From Pegoplata infirma (taxonomy: Eukaryota > Arthropoda > Insecta > Diptera > Anthomyiidae): a DNA stretch of 64,000 nucleotides. The position numbers were made by a program, and so were the translations under genes. The notes under the pieces were generated by a model, which searched no databases, was not told where the DNA came from, and saw only the letters and a list, made by a program, of their open reading frames with translations. Position 1 is the stretch's first letter, and each line of letters begins with the position of its first letter. This document shows, in pieces, positions 34,175-43,908 of the stretch. Location: assembly GCA_963921195.1 (NCBI GenBank), contig OY992537.1, positions 180,684,065-180,748,064 of the forward strand. The letters run 5' to 3'.

Positions 34175-34600
34175 GTTTTATATACCATTATTGTATAAAA
34201 TTAGCGTATTGCAATCTTTGACATTTGAATTCTCGAAAACAAGGCAAAACACATCTCTGAAAATTTCAGAACAGTTAGAAAAGCATTTTAACTTTTTTTA
34301 AAAAAATTAAAAAAAAAATAAATTGCGGCATGTTTTTTGATAAATAATGTTTAGGTTTAAATTTGAAAAATTCAGAACTTCTTCTGAAAATTTTCCAATT
34401 TTTATTTTTTTAATCGATAGCCCATACAAAAATCTATAAAAAACTTTTGTCTTAAAGACTTTACTGTGTTTCATTTAATTTGCATAAATATTGAAGTAAA
34501 GATACTCAGGCAAAAAAGTTCGATATTTTCAATATTTGACCACGCCTTCAAGGCCCACTTTTTGAAAAAACTTAAATTTTATTTTTGTTATTTAATAGTA
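34175..34600 (-). repeat. Dispersed repeat, inverse of 42280-42600
   Basis: Shared phrases in inverse orientation: TTTGACCACGCCTTCAAGGC here and a GGCGTGGTCAAATATTGG block at 42410. Family end is TATGAGGCATTCCACAC (42273; also 35137 and 57576). No ORF. Confidence 0.5.
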
Positions 34601-34605
34601 CACTA

Positions 34606-35076
34606 ATAGTGCGTTTACATTGGATTTCTAATCTAGTAAATTGCGATTTTTATCTACTTTGCAATCTGTACCGTTTACATTGGCATTTTTTACATTTGAG
34701 AAGATTAGGATTGGCATTTATAACAACAAGTTGGTAATAAATGTGTGTGACTGCGTCAAAAGACAGCGACGGTAATTAGTCGTCGTATGATTAACAAGGA
34801 CAGTGACGGCGTTTACAAATAACAATGACGGCGGCATACACATACTTGGCGCGTCATCAAAACGGCAGGCTTTGTGTCGGTGTTTTTCAGTGTTGGAAAA
34901 TGCAAATAATAGAAATACAGAGTTGTATCTAACTTTACCAGATTGCGTTTGCCGATTAGAGTCTAAACTACTAGATTGAAAAAAATAAATTTGTATGGGC
35001 AATCTAATAGATTGAAACTGGATTGGAGCCACAATCTACTTTAAGCTAGCTTAGAGGACCAGTGTAAACGCACTAT
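34606..35076. mobile_element. TIR element, ATAGTGCGTTTACA ends, TA target
   Basis: ATAGTGCGTTTACATTGG at left, CCAGTGTAAACGCACTAT at right, TA on both sides; 471 bp. The GC-richer centre (GACAGCGACGGTAATTAGTC) is unlike the AT-rich flanks, but no protein is recognised. Confidence 0.65.
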
Positions 35077-35232
35077 TAGAGAGAATACTTTGCAAATGAT
35101 ATCCCATTGAAACCACTATGGTTTTTCTGTAGTGGAACAGTTGGTGTGGAATGCCTCATATAAGTACCGAGTACCACTGTTGGAAAATGAGGTAAAATTA
35201 TACTTTTTTGGCCACATGTACTGTGTTTTTTG

Positions 35233-35482
35233 CACAGTACATGAGTAGTAGTATCACAGAGTTGCATCTGATGGGTGTAAGTATTAGTGACAGCACACGG
35301 TGTAACTTTTGACGTTTCATACAAAACGTAAACAAACATCATAAATACATGCACAAAAGCTCACACGTACAGGCACACATATACTAGGCAGCGATGATCA
35401 TTCTGTACTAAAAACCATACCGCCATATTGGAAAGTACGCAATTAGCACCAGTGTTTGCATACTAGTCTGTACTGTGGTTTT
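35233..35482 (+). repeat. 250-bp repeat X, uninterrupted copy
   Basis: CACAGTACATGAGTAGTAGT through TACTGTGGTTTT. It is the empty-site reference for the twice-interrupted copy at 36236-37952. Confidence 0.85.
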
Positions 35483-35500
35483 TTGGCACTATTAAATTTT

Positions 35501-35633
35501 AGTGTTTCTTCACAATACAGCAGCAAGCAGCAGACAGCAAAATTTTTACATGTATTTTGTTGTTGCACCAACAACAAAATACATGTAAAAATTTTGCTGT
35601 CTGCTGCTTGCTGCTGTATTGTGAAGAAACACT
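35501..35633. repeat. Perfect hairpin, 64-bp arms, 5-nt loop
   Basis: Left arm 35501-35564 (AGTGTTTCTTCACAATACAG ...) and right arm 35570-35633 are exact reverse complements around GCACC. The arms include GCAGCAAGCAGCAGACAGC. It could be a young foldback MITE or a hairpin-RNA locus. Confidence 0.9.
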
Positions 35634-36005
35634 TAAACATAGAAAAGATTAGAAGGTACGCAATGTTGTATTTGATGTATTTTCCAATATGGTGGCAAAA
35701 TGCTTGTTTTTCCTCATCTCACACGTATTTAATATCAAATTAGATTCTTTGTTTATAAAAAGTGGAATTTGTCTTTCATTTAATTAAATTTATTATTTAT
35801 TTTGCTTTACTTAACGTTTTTTTAAAGAAAATACGCACTATTGATAGTTTAAAAACTTTTTTTTTCTCTTTTGTTTTTTGCTTTGCTGTTGTTCTCCTTT
35901 ATGTTGCATTGTTTTTATTAAACGTCAAAAGTTACATAAGTGGTGTTTTTTTCGTCCCGAATATAAAAATTTCATACAAATTTTTGTCTATATACGCTTA
36001 ACTAA

Positions 36006-36133
36006 TACCAAATTCGCATTCATTTTTTTAAACATGTTTAAGTACTTAAACATGTTTATGTACCTTAACAAGTTTAAATTTAAACATGTTTAAGTGGTTA
36101 AACATGTTTAAAAAAATGAGTGCGAATTTGGTA
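36006..36133. mobile_element. MITE family C, 128 bp, TSD TAA
   Basis: TACCAAATTCGCATTCATTT ... AATGAGTGCGAATTTGGTA with TAA on both sides. The interior is made of palindromic TTAAACATGTTTAA units. Confidence 0.88.
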
Positions 36134-36284
36134 TAAGACATAAAATTTATAAGTGCTTAATATTTTAGCACTTATAAAAATGCTACCAAGTTTGTAAATT
36201 TGTTATCTTTTAAAATTATCTACGTCTGTTTTAAACACAGTACATGAGTAGTAGTATCACAGAGTTGCATCTGATGGGTGTAAG

Positions 36285-36540
36285 CAGAGTCATAGAGTAG
36301 TCCAACAAATGGCGTTTGAAAAAGTAGTAAACAAAAACCATATGGTATTGTTTACGAAATTTTATCACAAATCGAAATGTGAGCGAGATGGAAGATACCA
36401 GTTTTACAGTGAGAATGAAGATTGTTTTTTGTCTCTCTTTGCTTTGCGTTTGAACTTTAGTTTGGCATTGCCAGAATTTTCCAATTATCTTTGGTGATGC
36501 CAGATCTACAAAACGGTCGATGGATTACTATGTCACTATG
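36285..36540. mobile_element. hAT-type MITE, 256 bp, TSD GGTGTAAG
   Basis: GGTGTAAG at 36277-36284 and 36541-36548; the uninterrupted copy has it once. Ends CAGAGTCATAGAGTAGTCC and GGATTACTATGTCACTATG are imperfect inverted repeats (about 14 of 19). An internal ORF (36309-36497) is not recognised. Confidence 0.85.
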
Positions 36541-36686
36541 GGTGTAAGTATTAGTGACAGCACACGGTGTAACTTTTGACGTTTCATACAAAACGTAAAC
36601 AAACATCATAAATACATGCACAAAAGCTCACACGTACAGGCACACATATACTAGGCAGCGATGATCATTCTGTACTAAAAACCATA

Positions 36687-37887
36687 CACTAAGAAAAAAA
36701 ATATTAAAATCAAACAGAAACAACTTTAAATTAAATATAAAACAGTGACGAAATAGAACAAAGTTTGTTTTTATTTAATTTAAATATGTTTCTAGTTGTT
36801 TTTAACATGACACGATTGGTAGACAACATTTTAAAATTAAGATGTAACCATATTGTTTTAAAATTGGGCATGCTAAATTTAAATATGCAACAAATTTTAA
36901 TTTAAAGTTGACCAATATTAATTTTAATATGCGACATTTTTTTCTTTTGCAGCTTTTTACTTACCTAAAAACCATGAAACTTAAAATAAAACAATACACA
37001 TTTTTTTTTTATGTTTTTTTAATTATTTTTATTTTTTAATAACACAGCAAAAAAATAAACACTACTCTAATTGTACAAATAAGGTAGAATTACATCCAAG
37101 GCCTTGGCTTTAAATATTGCTTGTAGGCTTTATTTTTTGCTATACATAAAAAAATCAAAGCCAAAGCCTTGGATGTACTTCTACCCTAATTGTAGCACTA
37201 CATCTAATTACAACAAATGTAATTAAATACCAAAAATAAAAAATAAACACACTTAAATTAATACTATATACCATATATAAAAAAACTAAAGTTAGAAGTT
37301 TTCATTTTCTGCCAATTACATACGTAGATACATCCCCTCCTCGTTTTTCTTTGTCTTTATTTTTTCACTTGGTTTTTTACTTTTTTTTCAGTTTTATTTT
37401 TGTTTTTATTGTTAATAATATTCTTTTTCACTTTAGTTTTTTAATTTTACTTTAGTTAATTTAATTAATTTAACTTAAAACTCGTCACATTTAGAGATGT
37501 GAAAAATGTGCGTCTTTTTTTTAATGAAAAAATATTTTAATATTGTATCTACTTAAAATAAAATTGCCCAACTTTACTATATTTCTTGAAAAAAAACTTT
37601 AAATGTCAAAAAACAAAATTGTTCAACTTTAAAATAACCACGAAAAATATTGTTTTTAATACAAATATTTGAATAAGATTTTTTTAAATTTTTAACGGCT
37701 TTTAATGACAGCATATTAAATTTAAAGTGATCAAATTTAAATTAAAAATGTATGCAATTTTAAAACAAACATATTTTGTTTAAATCAATCAAAAACAATA
37801 TTAAAATTTAAATTTTTCCAAAAATATGTAGCATACTTAAAATAAACATGAAAATATTTGATTTAAATATGTTTTTTCCCCTCAGTG
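36687..37887. mobile_element. Non-autonomous TA-target element, 1201 bp
   Basis: CACTAAGAAAAAAAATATT at left, TTTTTTCCCCTCAGTG at right, TA on both sides (36685-36686, 37888-37889) and a single TA in the empty copy of X. AT-rich, no ORF, mariner/Tc1-type by TSD only. Confidence 0.82.
37083..37186. mobile_element. Small foldback MITE, TSD TAA, nested in the 1201-bp element
   Basis: GGTAGAATTACATCCAAGG and CCTTGGATGTACTTCTACCC ends, TAA on both sides; 104 bp. Confidence 0.7.
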
Positions 37888-38389
37888 TACCGCCATATTG
37901 GAAAGTACGCAATTAGCACCAGTGTTTGCATACTAGTCTGTACTGTGGTTTTAAATGTCAACAAGAAAAAAATATTTACACTTCTTTGTATTATTTTTAA
38001 AATCAAATTTAAAAAATCGAAAAATATGGAATTTTAAGGAACCTGAAGTCTTTAAAGTTCCCAGAAGCTTATAAAAAACATGGAATAGAACATTTCTGGA
38101 TGGGACCTGATTGAAACAAGCATTACAAAAAGATTTTATGGCTGTCGAAAAACACGTGGAAAAAGGCAACTGCTATGCGAAAGTTTACGGGAGCTGTATG
38201 ATACCAGAAATTGACTCAAATAAAATTATATTTTTCTTAACGCTATGCACATTAAATAAAAAGTAATCGTCCTTATAATTAGAGAATTTTTTTCCACGTA
38301 AAAAAACTTAAAATTGGTACCATTTAAACTATCCAATGGGTTTTTTTATTTCCATTCATTTACAATTTGGTTTTTATTTCCTCAAACCA

Positions 38390-39075
38390 CAGTATGGGTT
38401 CTTCATTACATGTGTAACTCATCAAAATATAAAGAAGCCTATAAAGAAGCCTATTCCTTATGCCTGATAGATTTTAAGACGATTTAGGGATATTCGTACT
38501 ATGTCTGTGGAAAACACTGGCGAGCCTAAGAGTCCCCGCACAACAATGTCGGTGACGTTTTTTTCATACAAATTTGGCAAGAAAAAACGTCCGACCGAAA
38601 ACCGCTTGAATAAAATCAATTTTATTTTTGTGTCGGTTTCTCTCTCTCTTCAAATTTTTGATATGAAAATGTTGCCACATTCTTATAAATATTTCGATTA
38701 TTTTCGATAAAGTAAACAAAAAAATGTGATCTCTAAAAAAAAAAATATTTAAAATTCTAAAAAAACACAAAAAAAAGAATCAATATGAGAAAATCAAATT
38801 GATATTAAATAAAACAATAACATTAAATTAAAAAAGTGTCGAAAAAGTGAAAAATTGTGTAAATATCAACGAATGACTGAATTTCCCGCTGCCGCCTTTG
38901 TTTAGCTCCTATACTCTCTCATGGCCGAAAACGTCAACCGCCCCGACATTGTTGTGCGGGAACTCTAAGCGGAAAGAGCTACACGGCTGAAGTTTTGTCA
39001 TAATAAACATGTCACAGGCAGGTTAAGTTCGTAAACGCCTAAAATCGAACCAGCGTTGGAATATTTCCTATTTAA
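38390..39075 (+). mobile_element. DINE-1-like repeat interrupted by MITE A copy 2
   Basis: GTGTAACTCATCAAAATATA and a degraded GTCTGTGGAAAACAC block. It is split at 38527 by the 436-bp MITE and continues with GCGGAAAGAGCTACACG and CAGGTTAAGTTCGTAAACG. Confidence 0.55.
38530..38965. mobile_element. MITE family A, copy 2 (436 bp), TSD TAA
   Basis: Same length and sequence as copy 1, flanked by TAA (38527-38529, 38966-38968). The 3-bp TSD and TIRs suggest a PIF/Harbinger-type mobiliser. Short ORFs inside read across the repeat in both strands and do not look coding. Confidence 0.87.
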
Positions 39076-39190
39076 AAACAGCTACCACCATTGAAAATCG
39101 TTTTCATATAGGTTTTTTTTTTTAATTTTTATTACATATATTTTTTTTTTTTAACCAAACGTCAGTTTTTTGTTACAAATAAAAAGTATT

Positions 39191-39492
39191 ATGATACTTG
39201 CTTGTTTCAAGTTACTTGTTGCTGCATTTATTAGGGTTTTTCTATGAGAATTTCGATAAATTCAAAATTTTTGGTTGAAGTTATCGAAATTTTTATAGAA
39301 AAACCCTAATAAATGCAGCAACAAGTAATACGGCGTTCACACTTGCTGTTTTGAAGTGTTTAAAAGTGAGATGTTTAAAAAAGTCTTTGTTCTGTATCCA
39401 TTACGTTTTTATTCTGCTACTGGTGTTTTGTTGAACAACTTGTTTAACATCGCTAGTGTGAACTCCATATAACTTGAAACAAGCAAGTATCA
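39191..39492. mobile_element. Foldback MITE with a MITE B copy inside one arm
   Basis: ATGATACTTGCTTGTTTCAA and GTTACTTGTTGCTGCATTTA pair with TAAATGCAGCAACAAGTAAC and TTGAAACAAGCAAGTATCAT once the insert 39329-39469 is removed. Confidence 0.82.
39329..39469 (+). mobile_element. MITE family B, 141 bp, TSD TAA
   Basis: TACGGCGTTCACACTTGCTG ... CGCTAGTGTGAACTCCATA with TAA at 39326-39328 and 39470-39472. The empty site is known from the other arm of the host foldback. Confidence 0.9.
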
Positions 39493-39753
39493 TACGCACT
39501 TAAGCGTAGATGTAGTTTTTGTCGAAACTGTTTATCTAAGCGTTGAAAGGGATAGACAAAAACACCACTATAATGTGCTGTCACTAATACTTATTCAAGC
39601 GAAATACGACTCTGTTCTTCTATTACACTTCTAGTACACTTCTATTTTTTTCTATGATTTTAAAAGACCGTACACAGAAAAGCCAGACGCGACACTTATG
39701 CCACAGACTAACAGACTCGACATAAGTGACAGGTGTCAAAAAAGTATTCTTTA

Positions 39754-40033
39754 TATGGAGTTCACACTAGCGACCTTATATGGAGTTCACACTAGCGATG
39801 TTAAACAAGTTGTTCAACAAAACACCAGTAGCAGAATAAAAACGTAATGGACACAGAACAAAGACTTTTTTAAACATCTCACTCTTGAACAAAACAGCAA
39901 GTGTGAACGCCGTATTAAACAAGTTGTTTAACAAAACACCAGTAGCAGAATAAAAACGTAATGGACACAGAACAAAGACTTTTTTAAACATCTCACTCTT
40001 GAACACTTCAAAACAGCAAGTGTGAACGCCGTA
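39754..40033 (-). mobile_element. MITE family B, outer copy, TSD TTA
   Basis: TATGGAGTTCACACTAGCG at 39754, then interrupted, resuming at 39918 to GCCGTA at 40033. TTA flanks at 39751-39753 and 40034-40036. Confidence 0.87.
39779..39914 (-). mobile_element. MITE family B, inner copy inserted in the outer copy, TSD TTA
   Basis: Complete 136-bp copy between TTA at 39776-39778 and 39915-39917. Removing it and one TTA rejoins the outer copy at GACCTTA/AACAAGTTG. Confidence 0.88.
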
Positions 40034-40333
40034 TTAACCATATGGTTAATATTTTCAAATTATTCTACGAATTAGGTTAGAAAGAGAAAACTGATATAAC
40101 GCGCCATAAGAAAAATGGATGCCAGATCGGTTTTTGTTGTTTCACTCACTTCTAAGTCGTAGAAAGTGTTGCCATGCTAGCGTAAAACGGACTAAAAACC
40201 GCTGTGTTTTCTCCTAAAATCGCTTAGTTTTTCCCCATTTTTTCTTATAAAACTCTACTGTCGAGTCTGTATTTAGTCTGTGCTTATGCCATCTGCTAAA
40301 AATGTAACATGGCATTCACACTTGCTGTTTTGA

Positions 40334-40606
40334 TACCCCGTTCTCACGTACAGCTAATACGGCGTTCACACTTGCTGTTTTGAAGTGTTTAAAAGTGAGA
40401 TGTTTAAAAAAGTCTTTGTTCTGTATCCATTACGTTTTTATTCTGTTACTGGTGTTTTGTTAAACAACTTGTTTAAAGTCGCTAGTGTGAACTCCATATA
40501 AACCCCGATTTTAGCAACCATATTTTTAGGACTTTCGTTATTCTATTACAGTATATTGAGAAAACGATGCTGAAAACGGGTTTTAACTGTACGCGAGAAC
40601 ACGGTA
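40334..40606. mobile_element. Foldback MITE (TACCCCGTTCTC) interrupted by MITE B
   Basis: TACCCCGTTCTCACGTACAG pairs with CTGTACGCGAGAACACGGTA; CCCCGATTTTAGCA pairs with TGCTGAAAACGGG. It is itself inserted in a fragment of MITE B (40309-40333). Confidence 0.78.
40358..40498 (+). mobile_element. MITE family B, 141 bp, TSD TAA
   Basis: Flanked by TAA at 40355-40357 and 40499-40501, nearly identical to 39329-39469. Confidence 0.9.
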
Positions 40607-41176
40607 CAAGTCGCAAGTTTAATAAGGGCCTTTTTAAAAAAATCCAAGTTTTAAGACTTTGAAACTTTAAAATGAGTCGTCGTCGCTTCTGCTCACGATT
40701 CCATATCAATCTCGAATAATTTTCGGGTAATCCTTTTTTTTAAGTCAATTAAATTGAAATGTAATTTTTTCGGAGGGCGCCATTTGTTTTTCTTTAGGTT
40801 ATTTTCAGAAACTTTATTAAAAATTTTTAGTAACATGATTTTTTAATGAACCTTTTTCATATTAAACATATTTTTTAAAATGACTTAAAAATTTTAAGTT
40901 AAAATAATAGTAGTAAACTAAATTATGTATGTACTATAAATTAAACACAAAAAAAAGTGAAGAATAAGTAAAAGTTAACAGACAAATTTATTATAGAGGT
41001 TATAGGGTGTCAGTTATTTTAAATTTTCTCTAATGACATTAAATAAAGTGTCAGAATAATGTAAAATAAATTAATATATAATTAATGATACATTTATAAA
41101 CAAAAATACTGGAAATTTAAGACAGATCTAACAATTTTAGTCCATTGCATGTTTATTGCTCTATTACACGTAAAAA

Positions 41177-43362
41177 CAGTTCTACACTATTTCCAGAAAA
41201 TGCTAATTATATTTCAGAAATTTCTAAATATGTACGTATGTTTCATAAATTTCCAATTATATGTTTAAAATGTTTAAATTATATATCAGAAATTTCTAAA
41301 TATATTTCAGGAATTTCCAATTAAATTTCAAAAATGTTCTAAGTTTCCATTTGTATATTTTAGACATTTTCATTTCAGAATTTTTTTATTTATAATTCAG
41401 AAATTTTCATTTACATATATTTCAGACATTTCCAATTGTATTTCAGAAATTTATATTTGTATTTCATAGTTTTCTTAATGATTACCAAACAAAAAAACAT
41501 TTTATGTTTCAAAAAATTCCATTTGTATTTCAAAAATTTTCAAAATTTATTTCAGATAATGTCATTTGTATGTATTTCAAAAATATTTTTTTTAAGAAGG
41601 ATACCGCATTCAACTTAATCGGATAAGTAGTCTTTAAGACTATTATAACCTAAAAAAGCAAAAAAAAAAAATAAGACTTTGATACTTAATATTCCGATTA
41701 GTTTAAAGTAGTGCCTACGGTCGGTACCGTAGTACCGGAATACCGGTATTCCCGGTTCTCGGTATTCCCGGGAAATGGTACCGGTTTCCCGGTTCTTTAA
41801 TTATTCCCGGTATTCCCGGTTTTGACTGTATTACCGGTATTCCCGGTATGTATATTTTGTAAACACAGTTCAAAATTTTTTCTTCCATTTTTATTTGTAT
41901 TTAAGAAAAAAATAGTTACATGATTTTTAAATAATTTTACAAACACAACTAAATATTCGGATATACTGATTAAATAGTGTAATTTAAATATTTTATCGTA
42001 TAGGTTTTTTTTTGTATTTTGAAAACCGGTACCAGGATCAGAACCGGGAATACCGGTAATATATCTAAAAACTGGGAAACCGGTACCAGAACTGGGAATA
42101 CCGAGAACCGTGAAATGGGGGGCACTAGTTTAAAGGTTACAGTTTTTGGCGTAAATGAAGGTTTAAGATCTTGGCTTCAATCTCATAAAGACAAAAAAAA
42201 TTGTATAAAAATGTACAAGGCAGTTTTTGTCGCTTAATGGGTTAAACAAATTTAACGTAATCATGTTATACATATGAGGCATTCCACACTAAATGTCCAG
42301 CGAAAAAAACATGTGTACCGTAAATTTCTGATTAGGTTGTATGGATAGCCCTATATGAAGCTAAGAAAATTGCGTTTTTGGTTTTTCAATTTTTCAAAAA
42401 CTGGGCTCAGGAGGCGTGGTCAAATATTGGAAAAATAGTCAATTTTGTGTCGAGTTGCCTTGTTTAAATATTTATCAAATTAAAACGGAATGCACCACCG
42501 TCTCAAAAATTTACATTCTTGTATAGTTTTGTATGGGCAATCGATAAATTTTTTTTTTTTTTGAAAATTTTCAGAACCCGTTCTTAAATTTGCCATTTTT
42601 TAAAAAAGTCAATTTATAAAAAATCCGGCCACTTTTGTTTTTTTAAATTTTTTTTTTAACAGTTTGTGTGTTTTTCGTTTTTTTTTTTGAAAATCGCAAA
42701 TATTATTCAGAAATATTAATTTATAATTCAAAAATTTCCAATTATATTTTTAAATATAATTCAAAAATTTTGCTATTTCAGAAATTTAAATTTATATTTC
42801 AGAAATTTCCATTTATATTTTAAAATTTTTTATTTATGCTTCATAAATTTCCATTTGTATTTTAAAAAATGGTTATCAAAAAATTCTTTTTAAATTTTAA
42901 AAATTTTGAATTAATTTTTTGAAAATTTTTATTAAAAAAAAATTCCACTTGTAATTCAAAACATTGTATGTATTTGTAATTCAAAGCATTCCATTTGTAT
43001 TTCAAAAATTTCCAATTGTATTTCAAAAATGTCCATTTATATTTCAAAATTTTTACATTGCGTTTCAGAAAATTTCAAATTTTCAAATACAAATGGAAAT
43101 TTTCGAAATACAAATGGAATTTTCTGAAAAACATTTAGAAAATTTTGAAATACAAATAAAATCTTTCAAAAATCATTTAGAAAATTTTGAAATAAAAAAT
43201 GGAAATTTTTGAAATACAATAGAATTTTCCAATAAATGGATATATAATTGCAAATTTCTGAAATATAATTGGAAATCTTTGAAATGTAATCAAATATTTC
43301 TGAAATATAATTGAAAATTTTTTAAATATAATGTTTTTTCTAAAAAAAATGGAAATGGTGTA
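41177..43362. mobile_element. Opposed-array foldback F1 (CTACAC ends)
   Basis: Ends CTACACTATTTCCAG and GGAAATGGTGTAG. The body is a degenerate array of a 22-25-bp TTTCAGAAATTTCCAATT-type unit in one orientation to about 43085 and in the opposite one after it (CAAATGGAAATTTTCGAAAT). A block at 41600-42700 is inserted. Confidence 0.7.
41713..42115. repeat. Inverted GGTATTCCCGG/CCGGGAATACC blocks
   Basis: 41713-41850 (GGAATACCGGTATTCCCGG...) and 42024-42115 (AACCGGGAATACCGGTAAT...) are low-complexity and mutually inverted, about 170 bp apart. Similar in style to the ATACCG blocks at 3.0 and 4.8 kb. Confidence 0.6.
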
Positions 43363-43510
43363 GTATTCCAAAACATAATTGTTAGTTCTAGTGCTTTAAA
43401 ACTCCAGTCAGCGATTTTTTAAAATTCTAAAATTATTGAGACCCTAAACCATACACATTTGTTATATAAGATTAGGTAATTATTATTTCTAGTTCACATT
43501 TTAATTAGAA

Positions 43511-43908
43511 TCACAATTGTATTAAAGGTTGAGTTTTAAATTCACGTTGAGCTTGATAGTCTAAAATATCCTTCATTACAAGTTGACGAAATTGTTCATG
43601 GATTTCAGCAAAATTTATCGAACTGTTGTGATTTTGAAAATCTGTTAGTGTATTACTAAATACTGAGGCGGATGATAATGATGGTAGTTTGGCACTATGG
43701 AGAACATTGTGATGTTGATGATGATGTTGAGAATGGGTAATAAACGTCATTTGCTGATGTTGTTGCTGCATCTGCTGTGGTACTGTTTGTGTTGGTACAT
43801 AAAATTCACTTCTTGCTGTTGCACCAGTATTTGAAGCTAAAGATGATGATGATCCTCCGTGTGTTGATGTTATGCCTCTCGGAGGTGCTACGGGACTAGT
43901 ATCACGTC
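43511..43908 (-). CDS. PHETA1/2: PHETA coding exon 4 (F&H motif, C-terminus)
   Basis: 398 nt including stop. Acceptor CTATTTCAG|GACGTG. Gln/His-rich low complexity, then SSINFAEIHEQF and an amphipathic tail to the end. Upstream in-frame sequence to 43990 is open but lies in the intron. Confidence 0.87.

Larger units (their letters stand above)
36236..37952 (+). repeat. 250-bp repeat X, copy split by two insertions
   Basis: Subtracting a 256-bp hAT plus its 8-bp TSD and a 1201-bp element plus its TA leaves exactly 250 bp, the length of the uninterrupted copy. Confidence 0.85.

Noticed and set aside
35443..35743. ORFs across the perfect hairpin
   Set aside because: They arise from the palindrome read in both directions; no conserved start or domain.
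38501..38770. ORFs on both strands of MITE A
   Set aside because: Both copies of the element are conserved as DNA; overlapping frames on both strands and no start in copy 1 indicate chance.
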